NCBI GenBank assembly: GCA_947624485.1
Contig: CANQKM010000001.1
Coordinates: 248,001 to 312,000 of the forward strand
Reading direction: 5' to 3'
DNA length: 64,000 nt
Origin: an uncultured Clostridia bacterium
Lineage (GTDB): Bacteria; Bacillota; Clostridia; UBA1381
The first letter of the stretch is position 1, and each line of letters opens with the position of its first letter. Under the pieces are notes generated by a model. That model searched no databases. It was not told the DNA's origin and saw nothing but the letters and a program-made list of their open reading frames with translations. This document shows, piece by piece, positions 24,196 through 32,158 of this stretch. The position numbers and the translations under genes are program-made.

Positions 24196-25205
24196 TTCGT
24201 ATCGACCTCGCTTTCCTTTATAAATTCCGTGAGAAGCGCCGCCGTCGCTTCGGCGTCGGATATGTCGAGCGTTTCGACGGACGTGTGCATATATTTGAGC
24301 GGTATCGACAACAGCGCGGTAGGTATGCCGTCGCGCGCGGTCTGTATCTCCCACGCGTCGGTGCCGGTGTCGCCGCCCTCGACCTCTACAACAGCTTTTA
24401 TGCCGTGCTTTTCGGCTGTTTTGAGCAGTCTGTCGGTAAGGCGCGGGTGAAGATTAGGTCCTACGCACACAGCCGTGCCGCAGCCCGTTTCAAACGCGTC
24501 CGAATTGTCGGGCGTGGCGGCGTGCGTAACGTCTATCGCTATTGCCATGTCGGGGTTTATACCGTAGGCGGTCGTTTTGCCGCCGCGGCAGCCGACCTCC
24601 TCCTGTACCGCCGCTACAGCGTACACGTCGACGTTCAGATCCGCATTCTGTATATTCTTCATCACCGTTATTATCGCCGCGACGCTTGCGCGGTCGTCGA
24701 GGGATTTTCCGCTGAATTGCGTATCACCCATACTGCCCACCGACTGCGCTATCGTTACGCTGTCGCCGACGGACACGCACTCCTTTACCGTCTTTGCGTC
24801 AAGTCCGGTGTCGATAGCCATATCGCGTATGTCGACGCTCTTGCCGTCCTCGAGAAAACGCTCGGGCTGTATTCCAATCACGCCCCACAGGTCGCGTTTT
24901 CCGTGAACCGTCACTTCGCCCGACGGGAGCGTCGTCCTGTCAACGCCGCCTACGTTTGTGAAGGTGAGATAGCCTTCGTCTGTTACCGACGTGACCATGA
25001 GTCCTATCTCGTCGCAGTGCGCCTCAATCATGACGGACGGCGCGTTTTCCTTTCCGCACCGTTTCACGCCTATCACGCTGCCGAGCGCGTCGGTTCTTAC
25101 GCTGTCACAGTACGGCGCGAGAAGGTTTTTTATTTCGTCTGTTATTCTGTATTCAAATCCCGATATGCCGCGCATATCGCTTAACTGTTTGATTAGGTCT
25201 TTCAT
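24180..25205 (-). CDS. M42-family aminopeptidase, paralogue 1 of the operon
   Basis: 341 aa. Intact M42 motifs: 'IEAHCDEIGLMV', 'LDDRASVAAI', 'AVQEEVGCRGGKT', 'DVTHAATPDN' and 'KYMHTSVE'. ATG at 25205 behind GAGGGG; it starts 8 bases after murD. Its 3' end overlaps the next M42 gene by 16 bases, so the three M42 genes form one coupled unit behind murD. Confidence 0.93.
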   Translation of the reverse strand: MKDLIKQLSDMRGISGFEYRITDEIKNLLAPYCDSVRTDALGSVIGVKRCGKENAPSVMIEAHCDEIGLMVTSVTDEGYLTFTNVGGVDRTTLPSGEVTVHGKRDLWGVIGIQPERFLEDGKSVDIRDMAIDTGLDAKTVKECVSVGDSVTIAQSVGSMGDTQFSGKSLDDRASVAAIITVMKNIQNADLNVDVYAVAAVQEEVGCRGGKTTAYGINPDMAIAIDVTHAATPDNSDAFETGCGTAVCVGPNLHPRLTDRLLKTAEKHGIKAVVEVEGGDTGTDAWEIQTARDGIPTALLSIPLKYMHTSVETLDISDAEATAALLTEFIKESEVDTKWLTL

Positions 25206-25213
25206 TTACCCCT

Positions 25214-26587
25214 CTATCTCAATTCATTCACTATCTTCTTAAACAAATGTCCGCGTTCCTCGAAATTGCGGAAAATATCGTAGCTTGTGCTTGCGGGTGA
25301 GAGCAGCACCACGTCGCCGCTTTCGGCGCGGCTTCTCGCGGTGTTTACGGCTTCGTCATACGTTGACGCGCGTATTACCTCTATATTCTTACCCTTTCCC
25401 GTACGCTTTATTTCCTCGTTAAGAGCATCGTTAATTTTTTTCGACGTTGCGCCTATGAGTATAAGCGTCTTGACATGTTCCGCGATAGAGGGGCCCAGCG
25501 AGTCGAACGGTATGCCCTTGTCCTTACCGCCGGCGATAAGTATTACCTTTTCGGGGAACACGCGCAGTGTGTTTATCGTTCTGTTCGGGCTTGAATCTAT
25601 GGAGCTGTTATAGTAGCGCACTCCGTCGAATATTCTGACAAGCTCTATTCTATGCTCCACGCCGCCGAATGTGCGCGCGATATTCCGTATCACATCGTCG
25701 CTTACAAGTCCTGACACCGCAGCAATCGCAGCCATGTAGTTCTCTACGTTGTGCATACCGGGGATTTTGATGTCGTTAATATTGAGTACCTCTACATTTC
25801 CGCGCTTTATAATGTCGCCGTCAAGGTACACGTCAGCCGTCGAGCGTCTCGAAAAATACCTTACCGCGCCGCACGCTTCCCTGCCGATTTTGGCGGTCAC
25901 GTTGTTGTCGGCGTTCACGACAAGAACATTGCCCTCCTTCTGGTAGCGCATGATGTTTTTCTTCGCGTCTATATATTCCGCGTAATCCTTATGCACGTCG
26001 AGGTGGTTGGGGCTGATGTTCGTTATAACGGCTATTTCCGGCGATTTGCGCATAGTGTGAAGCTGGAATGACGACAATTCCAAAATAACCCAGTCGTCCT
26101 CCTTCATCTTACCCGTGTCCTCAAGCACCGGCGCGCCGATATTGCCGCCGAGCCATGTCGTATAGCCGGCGTTTGTCATCATCTTGTGGATAAGCGTGGT
26201 TGTGGTAGTCTTTCCGTCGCTGCCCGTTACGGCGATTATGTGCGACGGGCATACGTCGAAAAACACTTCCATTTCGCTTGTGACCTTGCTGCCTCTCTCC
26301 TTCGCGTCGAGAAGCGCCGGCACATCGTAGCGCATACCCGGCGTTTTGAATATAATATCGCCGGAAAGGTCATTAAGATAGCCGTCGCCGAGAATGAGCT
26401 TTACACCGATCGCTTCAAGCTCGTCAGCCGTTTCAGCCATATCCTTCCTTGTGTTCTTGTCGCGTGCCGTCACCTTCGCGCCGTGTTCCGTCAGGAATTT
26501 TATGAGCGGCAGATTGGATATGCCTATGCCTATTACGGTAATGTCTTTCCCTTTTACCTCTTGTATAAATTCGTCAAGCTTTGTCAT
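25214..26587 (-). CDS. murD: UDP-N-acetylmuramoylalanine-D-glutamate ligase MurD
   Basis: 457 aa. An N-terminal Rossmann-like region ('VIGIGISNLPLIKFL') precedes the ATP loop 'AVTGSDGKTTTTTLIHKM' and the conserved 'NISPNHLDVHKDYAEYI' and 'NSSIDSSPNRTINTL'. It adds D-glutamate to the muropeptide precursor in the cytoplasm. It is outside the usual dcw cluster, next to M42 peptidases. RBS AGAGAGGT. Confidence 0.95.
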   Translation of the reverse strand: MTKLDEFIQEVKGKDITVIGIGISNLPLIKFLTEHGAKVTARDKNTRKDMAETADELEAIGVKLILGDGYLNDLSGDIIFKTPGMRYDVPALLDAKERGSKVTSEMEVFFDVCPSHIIAVTGSDGKTTTTTLIHKMMTNAGYTTWLGGNIGAPVLEDTGKMKEDDWVILELSSFQLHTMRKSPEIAVITNISPNHLDVHKDYAEYIDAKKNIMRYQKEGNVLVVNADNNVTAKIGREACGAVRYFSRRSTADVYLDGDIIKRGNVEVLNINDIKIPGMHNVENYMAAIAAVSGLVSDDVIRNIARTFGGVEHRIELVRIFDGVRYYNSSIDSSPNRTINTLRVFPEKVILIAGGKDKGIPFDSLGPSIAEHVKTLILIGATSKKINDALNEEIKRTGKGKNIEVIRASTYDEAVNTARSRAESGDVVLLSPASTSYDIFRNFEERGHLFKKIVNELR

Positions 26588-26616
26588 ATTTTTATACCTC
26601 TCTGCTATAAAAATCG

Positions 26617-26645
26617 AAAAAGGCAGGATTTACCTGCCTTTTTTC
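26617..26645. terminator. Terminator after the ispH-rpsA gene
   Basis: AGGCAGG (26621-26627) and CCTGCCT (26633-26639) around ATTTA, with an A5 left flank and T6 right flank. It functions on either strand, and here ends the minus-strand transcript before murD. Confidence 0.8.
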
Positions 26646-26652
26646 ATTACGA

Positions 26653-28749
26653 TTATTCAGCGTCGTCCGCTTTTTCCTCCGCGGGAGTATCTTCCTCCGC
26701 CGGAGCTTCTTCTTCAGCGGGCGCTTCCTCTGCCGGAGCTTCTTCCTCCGCAGGCTCGATCTCAATCTTCTCGTCAACCTCCACATCGGGGTTTGTTGAG
26801 TATACGAGCGTTTCCGCGTTCAGGGGAACTTCATCCTCTTCCTTCTTATCTTCCACAATCTTTGTGGGAATAAGCGCGCTGATTGACAGGCTTATCTTCT
26901 TGTCGTCCCAGTTAACATCCGTTACCTGAGCCTCAACCTCCTGACCGATTGACAATACGTCCTCCGGCTTTCCTATCTTTCTGTCGGCGATCTGAGAAAT
27001 GTGGATAAGACCGTCAACATTCGGGATAATCTCCGCGAACGCGCCGAACGGCAGCATGCGTACTATCTTACACTTTACTATATCGCCTATTGCAATCTTT
27101 GACTTCGCGATTTCCCACGGGTTGTCCTCAGCCTTCTTGTAGCCGAGCGATATTTTCTTTGTTTCGGGGTTGATGTCCTTAATGTATACTTCAAGAACGT
27201 CGCCCTCCTTTACAACCTCCGAGGGGTGCTTTATTCTGTTCCACGAAAGCTCGCTGATGTGAACGAGACCGTCCACACCGCCGATGTCAACGAACGCGCC
27301 GAAGTTTGTGATTGACTTTACAGTACCCTCGTACTTCTTGCCGACCTCGGCTTCCGCCCAGAACTTGGCTTCCTTTTCTTTTCTTTCGGCTTCTATTATT
27401 ACGCGTACCGAGCCGATAACGCGTTTTCTTCTGTCATCAATCTCTATAATCTTGTAGTTTACAATGTCGCCCACAAGACTTTGAAGGTCCTGCACAAATC
27501 TTCCTGATACCTGACGCGCGGGGATAAATACCTGTGTGTCCTCCGTTATGGCGATAACGCCGCCCTTAACGGCTTTTGTAATCTTGCCTTCGAGGGTTCT
27601 GCCTTCCTCGTATGCTTCCTTAATCTTGATCCAACCCTCTTCGTTTATCACCTTCTTGCGTGATAAAACAACTTTTCCCTCACCGTCATTTACGCCTACA
27701 ACATAAACCTTGATTGTGTCGCCTTCTTTTACAACATCCGACGGCTTAAGTGCGGGGTCGTTCGTAAGCTGATCCGCGGCGAGCTGTCCGTTATACTTAA
27801 AGCCGCCCAAATCAACGATAACTTCATTGCTGCGAACCTCTACAACCGTTCCTTCCACAATGTCCCCGTTATTCAGAGTCTTGCTCGAATACTGTTCAAA
27901 CAGCTCCGCAAAGTTCTCCTCATTTTTTACATTTTCACTCATAGCCTTTTTTACCTCCTCGATAATACCTCCGGGGGTTGAAGCACCGGCGGTAATACCT
28001 ATTTTATTATGTGTTTTTTTCGCGGGTAAATCCCGCACAGTTTCAACGTGATAGGTTTCGGGGCAGTTCCGTTTCGATATCTCGTACAGCTTTCTTGTGT
28101 TCGAGCTTTCTCTGCCGCCGATCACAATCATCATGTCCGAAATAAGCGAAAGCTCCTCCGCTTCCTTTTGCCTGTCTTTCGTCGCACTACATATTGTATC
28201 AAATATTAGGGTACTTTTGCAAGTTTTTTTTATATTTTGTACGATTTCACCAAAAAAATCCTTATTTATTGTTGTTTGTGCTACAATACAAAGCCTTTTT
28301 TCGGTCAATTCGGGAGGCGGTACATAGTTTTTGTCGTTTATGATAACCGCGCTGTCCGAACAATGACCGTTTATGCCTATGACTTCGGGGTGATTTTTGT
28401 CGCCGACTATCACTATCTGATAACCTTCGGCGTAATGCTCCGAGACGATTTTGTGTATTTTGGACACAAACGGACACGTGAGGTCTATGCACTGTCTTTC
28501 GCCTATCTCCTTATACACATCCTCACCCACGCCGTGCGCGCGTATCACGACTGTGCAGTCCTTCGGTATGTCGCTCACGCGTTCATACGATTTTACGCCC
28601 TTTTCCTCAAGCTCCGCTATGACCTGCCCGTTATGGATAAGGTGACCGAGCGTGGCGATTTTGTTTCCCTTTTCTATCTCGGCGTAAACTCCGTCCACGG
28701 CGCGTTTCACGCCATAGCAGAAGCCTGCCGTTTTCGCAACCGTAATCAT
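26653..28749 (-). CDS. ispH: IspH fused to ribosomal protein S1 homologue
   Basis: 698 aa. Residues 1-280 are 4-hydroxy-3-methylbut-2-enyl diphosphate reductase, with the three iron-sulfur cysteines in 'GFCYGV', 'DLTCPFV' and 'TICSAT'. It makes IPP and DMAPP in the MEP pathway. Four S1 domains follow from about residue 300 to 630 (e.g. 'GTVKSITNFGAFVDIGGVDG'), giving an RpsA-like RNA-binding half. The C-terminal 60 residues are an acidic low-complexity tail with repeated 'APAEE'. The IspH-S1 fusion is well known in Clostridia. ATG overlaps the plsC stop (ATGA). Confidence 0.95.
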   Translation of the reverse strand: MITVAKTAGFCYGVKRAVDGVYAEIEKGNKIATLGHLIHNGQVIAELEEKGVKSYERVSDIPKDCTVVIRAHGVGEDVYKEIGERQCIDLTCPFVSKIHKIVSEHYAEGYQIVIVGDKNHPEVIGINGHCSDSAVIINDKNYVPPPELTEKRLCIVAQTTINKDFFGEIVQNIKKTCKSTLIFDTICSATKDRQKEAEELSLISDMMIVIGGRESSNTRKLYEISKRNCPETYHVETVRDLPAKKTHNKIGITAGASTPGGIIEEVKKAMSENVKNEENFAELFEQYSSKTLNNGDIVEGTVVEVRSNEVIVDLGGFKYNGQLAADQLTNDPALKPSDVVKEGDTIKVYVVGVNDGEGKVVLSRKKVINEEGWIKIKEAYEEGRTLEGKITKAVKGGVIAITEDTQVFIPARQVSGRFVQDLQSLVGDIVNYKIIEIDDRRKRVIGSVRVIIEAERKEKEAKFWAEAEVGKKYEGTVKSITNFGAFVDIGGVDGLVHISELSWNRIKHPSEVVKEGDVLEVYIKDINPETKKISLGYKKAEDNPWEIAKSKIAIGDIVKCKIVRMLPFGAFAEIIPNVDGLIHISQIADRKIGKPEDVLSIGQEVEAQVTDVNWDDKKISLSISALIPTKIVEDKKEEDEVPLNAETLVYSTNPDVEVDEKIEIEPAEEEAPAEEAPAEEEAPAEEDTPAEEKADDAE

Positions 28750-29315
28750 AGCTTTTCCCTTATCCTTGCCATAATGTCGTCAGCTGCAGAGAGCGTTTCC
28801 TCCTGCGTGAGCTTTTTGGTAAAGTCGAGGTACACAGGTTCGCCGTATGTGACGGTTATTTTGTGAAGCCACTTGTAATCGCCCGATATTGTCGCGGGGA
28901 TTACGGGTACATTCGCGCGGTGCGCTATCGCGACCATGCCGGGCTTTGCCTTGGGGCGCGAGTTGTCGGTTACGCGTCTGCCCTCCGGGAATATCAGCAT
29001 AGCGTCGCCCTGCGCCAGTATTTTGAGCGAGCCTTTTATCGCGCCCAAATCGCCGTGTCCGCGCGATATCGGGAACGCGCCGAGCGATTTTATAAGGAAG
29101 CCGAAAAATTTATTCTTAAACAGTTCCTCCTTCGCCATAAAGCGCAGCTTTCGCGGACATGTTATGCCAGCCATTACGGGATCCCAATAGCTGCGGTGGT
29201 TATACGCGATTATAACGCCGCCCTCCTTCGGTATGTTCTCCCTGCCGACCGTTTTTATACGGAACACGACGAGAAGCGCGACGCGCACTATCCATAACGC
29301 TATATTATAAAACAT
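28746..29315 (-). CDS. plsC: 1-acyl-sn-glycerol-3-phosphate acyltransferase PlsC
   Basis: 189 aa. The HX4D motif lies in 'YNHRSYWDP' and the second motif is 'IFPEGRRV'. It has one N-terminal membrane segment. It makes phosphatidic acid in membrane lipid synthesis. Its start lies inside the last codons of cmk (11-base overlap) with AAAGGAG upstream. Confidence 0.94.
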   Translation of the reverse strand: MFYNIALWIVRVALLVVFRIKTVGRENIPKEGGVIIAYNHRSYWDPVMAGITCPRKLRFMAKEELFKNKFFGFLIKSLGAFPISRGHGDLGAIKGSLKILAQGDAMLIFPEGRRVTDNSRPKAKPGMVAIAHRANVPVIPATISGDYKWLHKITVTYGEPVYLDFTKKLTQEETLSAADDIMARIREKL

Positions 29316-29976
29316 CTCTTATAAGCTCCTTTACGCGTTCTTTGGCCTCGTCAAACGTAAGGCCGGTCGTGTCGAGAAGCGTTGCGTCGTCCGCCTTTTT
29401 GAGCGGCGACATTTCACGCTCCGAGTCGTTTTTGTCGCGGTACTCTATGTCCTTTTTTAGCTTTTCGTAGTCGCACTCGACGCCCTTTGCCGTAAGCTCG
29501 TCATACCGCCGCTTTGCGCGCGCGTCGACCGACGCGGTGAGGAATATTTTCACCTGTGCGTCCGGCAGCACGGTCGAGCAGATGTCGCGTCCGTCCATTA
29601 TCACGTCGGCGGTTTTCGCCATTTCGCGCTGCATCGCCACGAGCTTTACGCGCACCTCGGGTATTACGGCTACGTCCGACGCGCCGACGGACACGTCCTC
29701 CTGTCTTATACGCTCCGAAACGTCTTTGCCGTTTAAGTACACGCGCTGCGCGCCGTTTTCGTTTTTGAGCGCGATTTTTATCTCGTCGAGACGGCTTATG
29801 AGTACGGCGCGGCCACCATGTATATCTATTCCGTTCTCTATCGCGAAAAGCGCGGCTGCGCGGTACATCGCGCCGGTGTCTATGTAGGTATAACCCATTT
29901 CCTTGGCGACGGCTTTTGAAACGCTGCTCTTGCCCGCTCCCGCAGGTCCGTCAACGGCTACCGAAATATGTTCCAT
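29305..29976 (-). CDS. cmk: Cytidylate kinase
   Basis: 223 aa. P-loop 'VDGPAGAGKSSVSKAVAKEM', 'YIDTGAMYRAAAL', and 'IMDGRDICSTVLPDAQVKIF' are typical of Cmk, which phosphorylates CMP and dCMP. ATG at 29976 behind TAGGAGGAG. First of the tight cmk-plsC-ispH group; a palindromic repeat separates it from aroH. Confidence 0.97.
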   Translation of the reverse strand: MEHISVAVDGPAGAGKSSVSKAVAKEMGYTYIDTGAMYRAAALFAIENGIDIHGGRAVLISRLDEIKIALKNENGAQRVYLNGKDVSERIRQEDVSVGASDVAVIPEVRVKLVAMQREMAKTADVIMDGRDICSTVLPDAQVKIFLTASVDARAKRRYDELTAKGVECDYEKLKKDIEYRDKNDSEREMSPLKKADDATLLDTTGLTFDEAKERVKELIRDVL

Positions 29977-29996
29977 TTTAATCTCCTCCTAAATAA

Positions 29997-30130
29997 CCCC
30001 TCCGTCGCCTACGGCGCCACCTCCCCTATTAGGGGAGGCTTACCTAACGCAGCGCTCCACGAAAGGCTCCCCTACTAGGGGAGCTGTCAGCACGTACTAT
30101 TGCGAAGCAATAGTTATGCTGACTGAGGGG
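29997..30130. repeat. Palindromic intergenic repeat (REP/MITE-like) between aroH and cmk
   Basis: The ends CCCCTCCGTCGCC and GCTGACTGAGGGG are imperfect inverted copies. Inside are CTCCCCTATTAGGGGAG and CTCCCCTACTAGGGGAG, and a stem GTCAGCA/TGCTGAC around ACTATTGC/GCAATAGT. The same units recur in altered form at 40974-41092. No ORF. Confidence 0.75.
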
Positions 30131-30131
30131 T

Positions 30132-30497
30132 TTATTTACCTGCCAAATCAGGTCTTAGCTTCTTCGCGCCGCGAAGGTAGACGTGATTTATCTCTTCCTT
30201 CGTCTTGTCGGTGTTGATATGTATCATAATGCGTATGCACTTTTCGAGACTGCCGTCAATTTCGGGAGCCTGCATATCGAGAAGCGGCACAAACGTAAGC
30301 CCGAACTCCCTTGCCGCCGCCGCCGGAAATACAGCCGTCAAGTCCTTTGTGACGGTGAAAATTATTGAAATCGAGTCGGCGCGCTTTAAGTCGTTCGCGT
30401 CCTCTATCGCCTTTATAAGCTCCAGTGTCGCGCCGAGTATAGACTCGCGTGTGTTCTCCTCCGCGGTCGTCGCGCCGCGTATTGCTCTTACTGCCAT
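30132..30497 (-). CDS. aroH: Chorismate mutase, AroH type
   Basis: 121 aa, the trimeric Bacillus-type mutase. 'VRAIRGATTAEENT' holds the active-site Arg and the Glu region; 'PLLDMQAPEIDGSLEKCIRI' is conserved. It converts chorismate to prephenate for Phe and Tyr synthesis. It is not in an aromatic biosynthesis cluster here, but within the yhiN-hutP-aroH-cmk string that is usual in Clostridia. Confidence 0.95.
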   Translation of the reverse strand: MAVRAIRGATTAEENTRESILGATLELIKAIEDANDLKRADSISIIFTVTKDLTAVFPAAAAREFGLTFVPLLDMQAPEIDGSLEKCIRIMIHINTDKTKEEINHVYLRGAKKLRPDLAGK

Positions 30498-30514
30498 AAT
30501 TATTTTCCTTTCGT

Positions 30515-30928
30515 TTATACTACTCTGTGTCCCATGCCTATCGCCACGTCATTAAGGTTCAACAGCCCTATCGCGAAAAATACGCACACGCTTATGTGCG
30601 CGCCGCAGCGCGCTATGCCTATTTTACCGCCGAGGTTAAGCCCGACGCATTTGTCAACTATCTGCTGCAGCGCCTCGTGTGCCGCTCCCGCGACCGCGCC
30701 TTCCTCGGCGTGCGTGGAGCTTATAACCCCCTCGCGCTTCGCCGCCACAACGGCGCGTTCGAGTATCTTCGGCACGGCGCTGAAAAAGTCGCTGCCGAAA
30801 TCGATCGCCGCCGAGCGTATGCCGTTTGACGCGTTCTCGTCCTTCATCTTGATTTCCGCGTCGCGCGTGTCGGTCATGGCAATTTCGATTGCCGCCTTGC
30901 ACACCTCTCTGCTTCCTACGTCAGCCAT
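30515..30928 (-). CDS. hutP: HutP-family RNA-binding antiterminator
   Basis: 137 aa. The C-terminal 'KIGIARCGAHISVCVFFAIG' followed by 'LLNLNDVAIGMGHRVV' is close to the HutP consensus with its histidine/metal-binding His residues. HutP binds RNA in a histidine- and Mg-dependent way and lets hut mRNA escape termination in Bacillus. No hut genes are nearby, so its target here is unknown. Confidence 0.9.
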   Translation of the reverse strand: MADVGSREVCKAAIEIAMTDTRDAEIKMKDENASNGIRSAAIDFGSDFFSAVPKILERAVVAAKREGVISSTHAEEGAVAGAAHEALQQIVDKCVGLNLGGKIGIARCGAHISVCVFFAIGLLNLNDVAIGMGHRVV

Positions 30929-30931
30929 AGT

Positions 30932-32158
30932 TTATACCTCCCCCGACGCACTCTCTCCGGCAAGATAGCCGGTCGAAAACGCCGCCTGTAAATTATATCC
31001 GCCCGTGTAGCCGTCCACGTCTATTACCTCGCCTGCGAAGTACAAACCCTTTACGAGCTTCGACTCCATTGTAGACGGATTTATTTCCTTCACGCTCACA
31101 CCGCCCGACGTTACAATCGCTTCCTCGACGGGACGCGTGCCGACCGCCGTAAGCGTGAGATTTTTAAGCGTCTCCACCACCGCTGCTCTTTCCGCGCGTG
31201 TTATTTCGCTTATGTTCCTTTGCTCCGGCACGCCCGACTGTTTTACGACTATCGGTATCAGCGCCTTCGGAAGGAGATCGTCAAGCGCGTTTATGAGCTT
31301 TTTACGGTTATACTTTTCAAAATCGCGCATTACGCGTGCCGTAAGCTTTTCCGTGTCGAGCGCGGGCTTTAGGTCTATTGATATTTTGTATTTCTCCGCG
31401 CCGATATTTTTAAGGTACGCGGACATTGACAGTATAACGGGCCCCGACACGCCGAAATGTGTGAACAGCATCTCGCCGAAATCGGAGAACACCTTTCTGT
31501 TTTTGCCGTCGTACGCCGTCACTCGCACGTTGCGCAGCGACAGCCCCATTACGTCTTTTACCCACTTTTCTTCGGTTATAAGCGGTATTAAGGAAGCTTT
31601 GGGCATCACGATCGTGTGACCGACCGATTCGGCAAGCGCATATCCGTCGCCGGTCGAGCCGGTTTTCGGGTACGATTTTCCGCCGGTGCATATTATTACT
31701 TTGTCGGCGGTTATTTTACCCTTGTTTGTCCTAACGCCCTTTACTTCGCCGTTTTCGGTTATGAGCGATTTAACGGAGGCGTGCGTAAGCGTTGCTCCGT
31801 GCGACAGTGCGTATTTTCTGAGCGCCTCGACAACGTCGGCGGCGCGTCCGCTTTCGGGGAACACCCTTCCGCCGCGCTCGACCGTCGTTTTAACTCCGAA
31901 ACGCCCCACGAGATTTATTATATCACGGTTTGTAAAATTATACAAGGCTGAATACAAAAAGCTGCCGTTACGCGGATATTGCTCTATAAAATCGGATATG
32001 TCGGCGTTGTTTGTGAGGTTGCAGCGTCCCTTGCCGGTTATGCCCAGCTTCATTCCGACGCGCGCATTTTTCTCTATAAGCGTCACGTCAGCTCTCTCCG
32101 ACGCTTTACCGGCAGCTGTAAGTCCCGCCGCGCCCGCACCGACCACAACAACTCTCAT
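30932..32158 (-). CDS. HI0933/YhiN-family NAD(P)/FAD-dependent oxidoreductase
   Basis: 408 aa with the ATG at 32158, which shares the A of the upstream stop (TAATG); an ATG 15 bases upstream is less likely. FAD-binding 'VVVVGAGAAGLTAAGKASER', 'GKGRCNLTNN', and the C-terminal 'LYFAGEVIDVDGYTGGYNLQ' are typical of the family. Substrate unknown. It stands between the solute-binding protein gene and hutP. Confidence 0.9.
   Translation of the reverse strand: MRVVVVGAGAAGLTAAGKASERADVTLIEKNARVGMKLGITGKGRCNLTNNADISDFIEQYPRNGSFLYSALYNFTNRDIINLVGRFGVKTTVERGGRVFPESGRAADVVEALRKYALSHGATLTHASVKSLITENGEVKGVRTNKGKITADKVIICTGGKSYPKTGSTGDGYALAESVGHTIVMPKASLIPLITEEKWVKDVMGLSLRNVRVTAYDGKNRKVFSDFGEMLFTHFGVSGPVILSMSAYLKNIGAEKYKISIDLKPALDTEKLTARVMRDFEKYNRKKLINALDDLLPKALIPIVVKQSGVPEQRNISEITRAERAAVVETLKNLTLTAVGTRPVEEAIVTSGGVSVKEINPSTMESKLVKGLYFAGEVIDVDGYTGGYNLQAAFSTGYLAGESASGEV

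Noticed and set aside
26186-26929. Long plus-strand open frame rich in Ser and Ala
   Set aside because: It is the antisense of the repetitive acidic tail of the IspH-S1 protein and of murD.
26653-28749. IspH-S1 fusion as a novel protein
   Set aside because: This fusion is already well known in Clostridia; only the length of its acidic tail is notable.
29997-30130. CRISPR array
   Set aside because: The palindromes are not regularly spaced repeats with unique spacers; no array is present anywhere in the window.
30515-30928. Histidine-utilisation operon near hutP
   Set aside because: No hutH, hutU, hutI or hutG is in the window; hutP is embedded in a conserved unrelated gene string.
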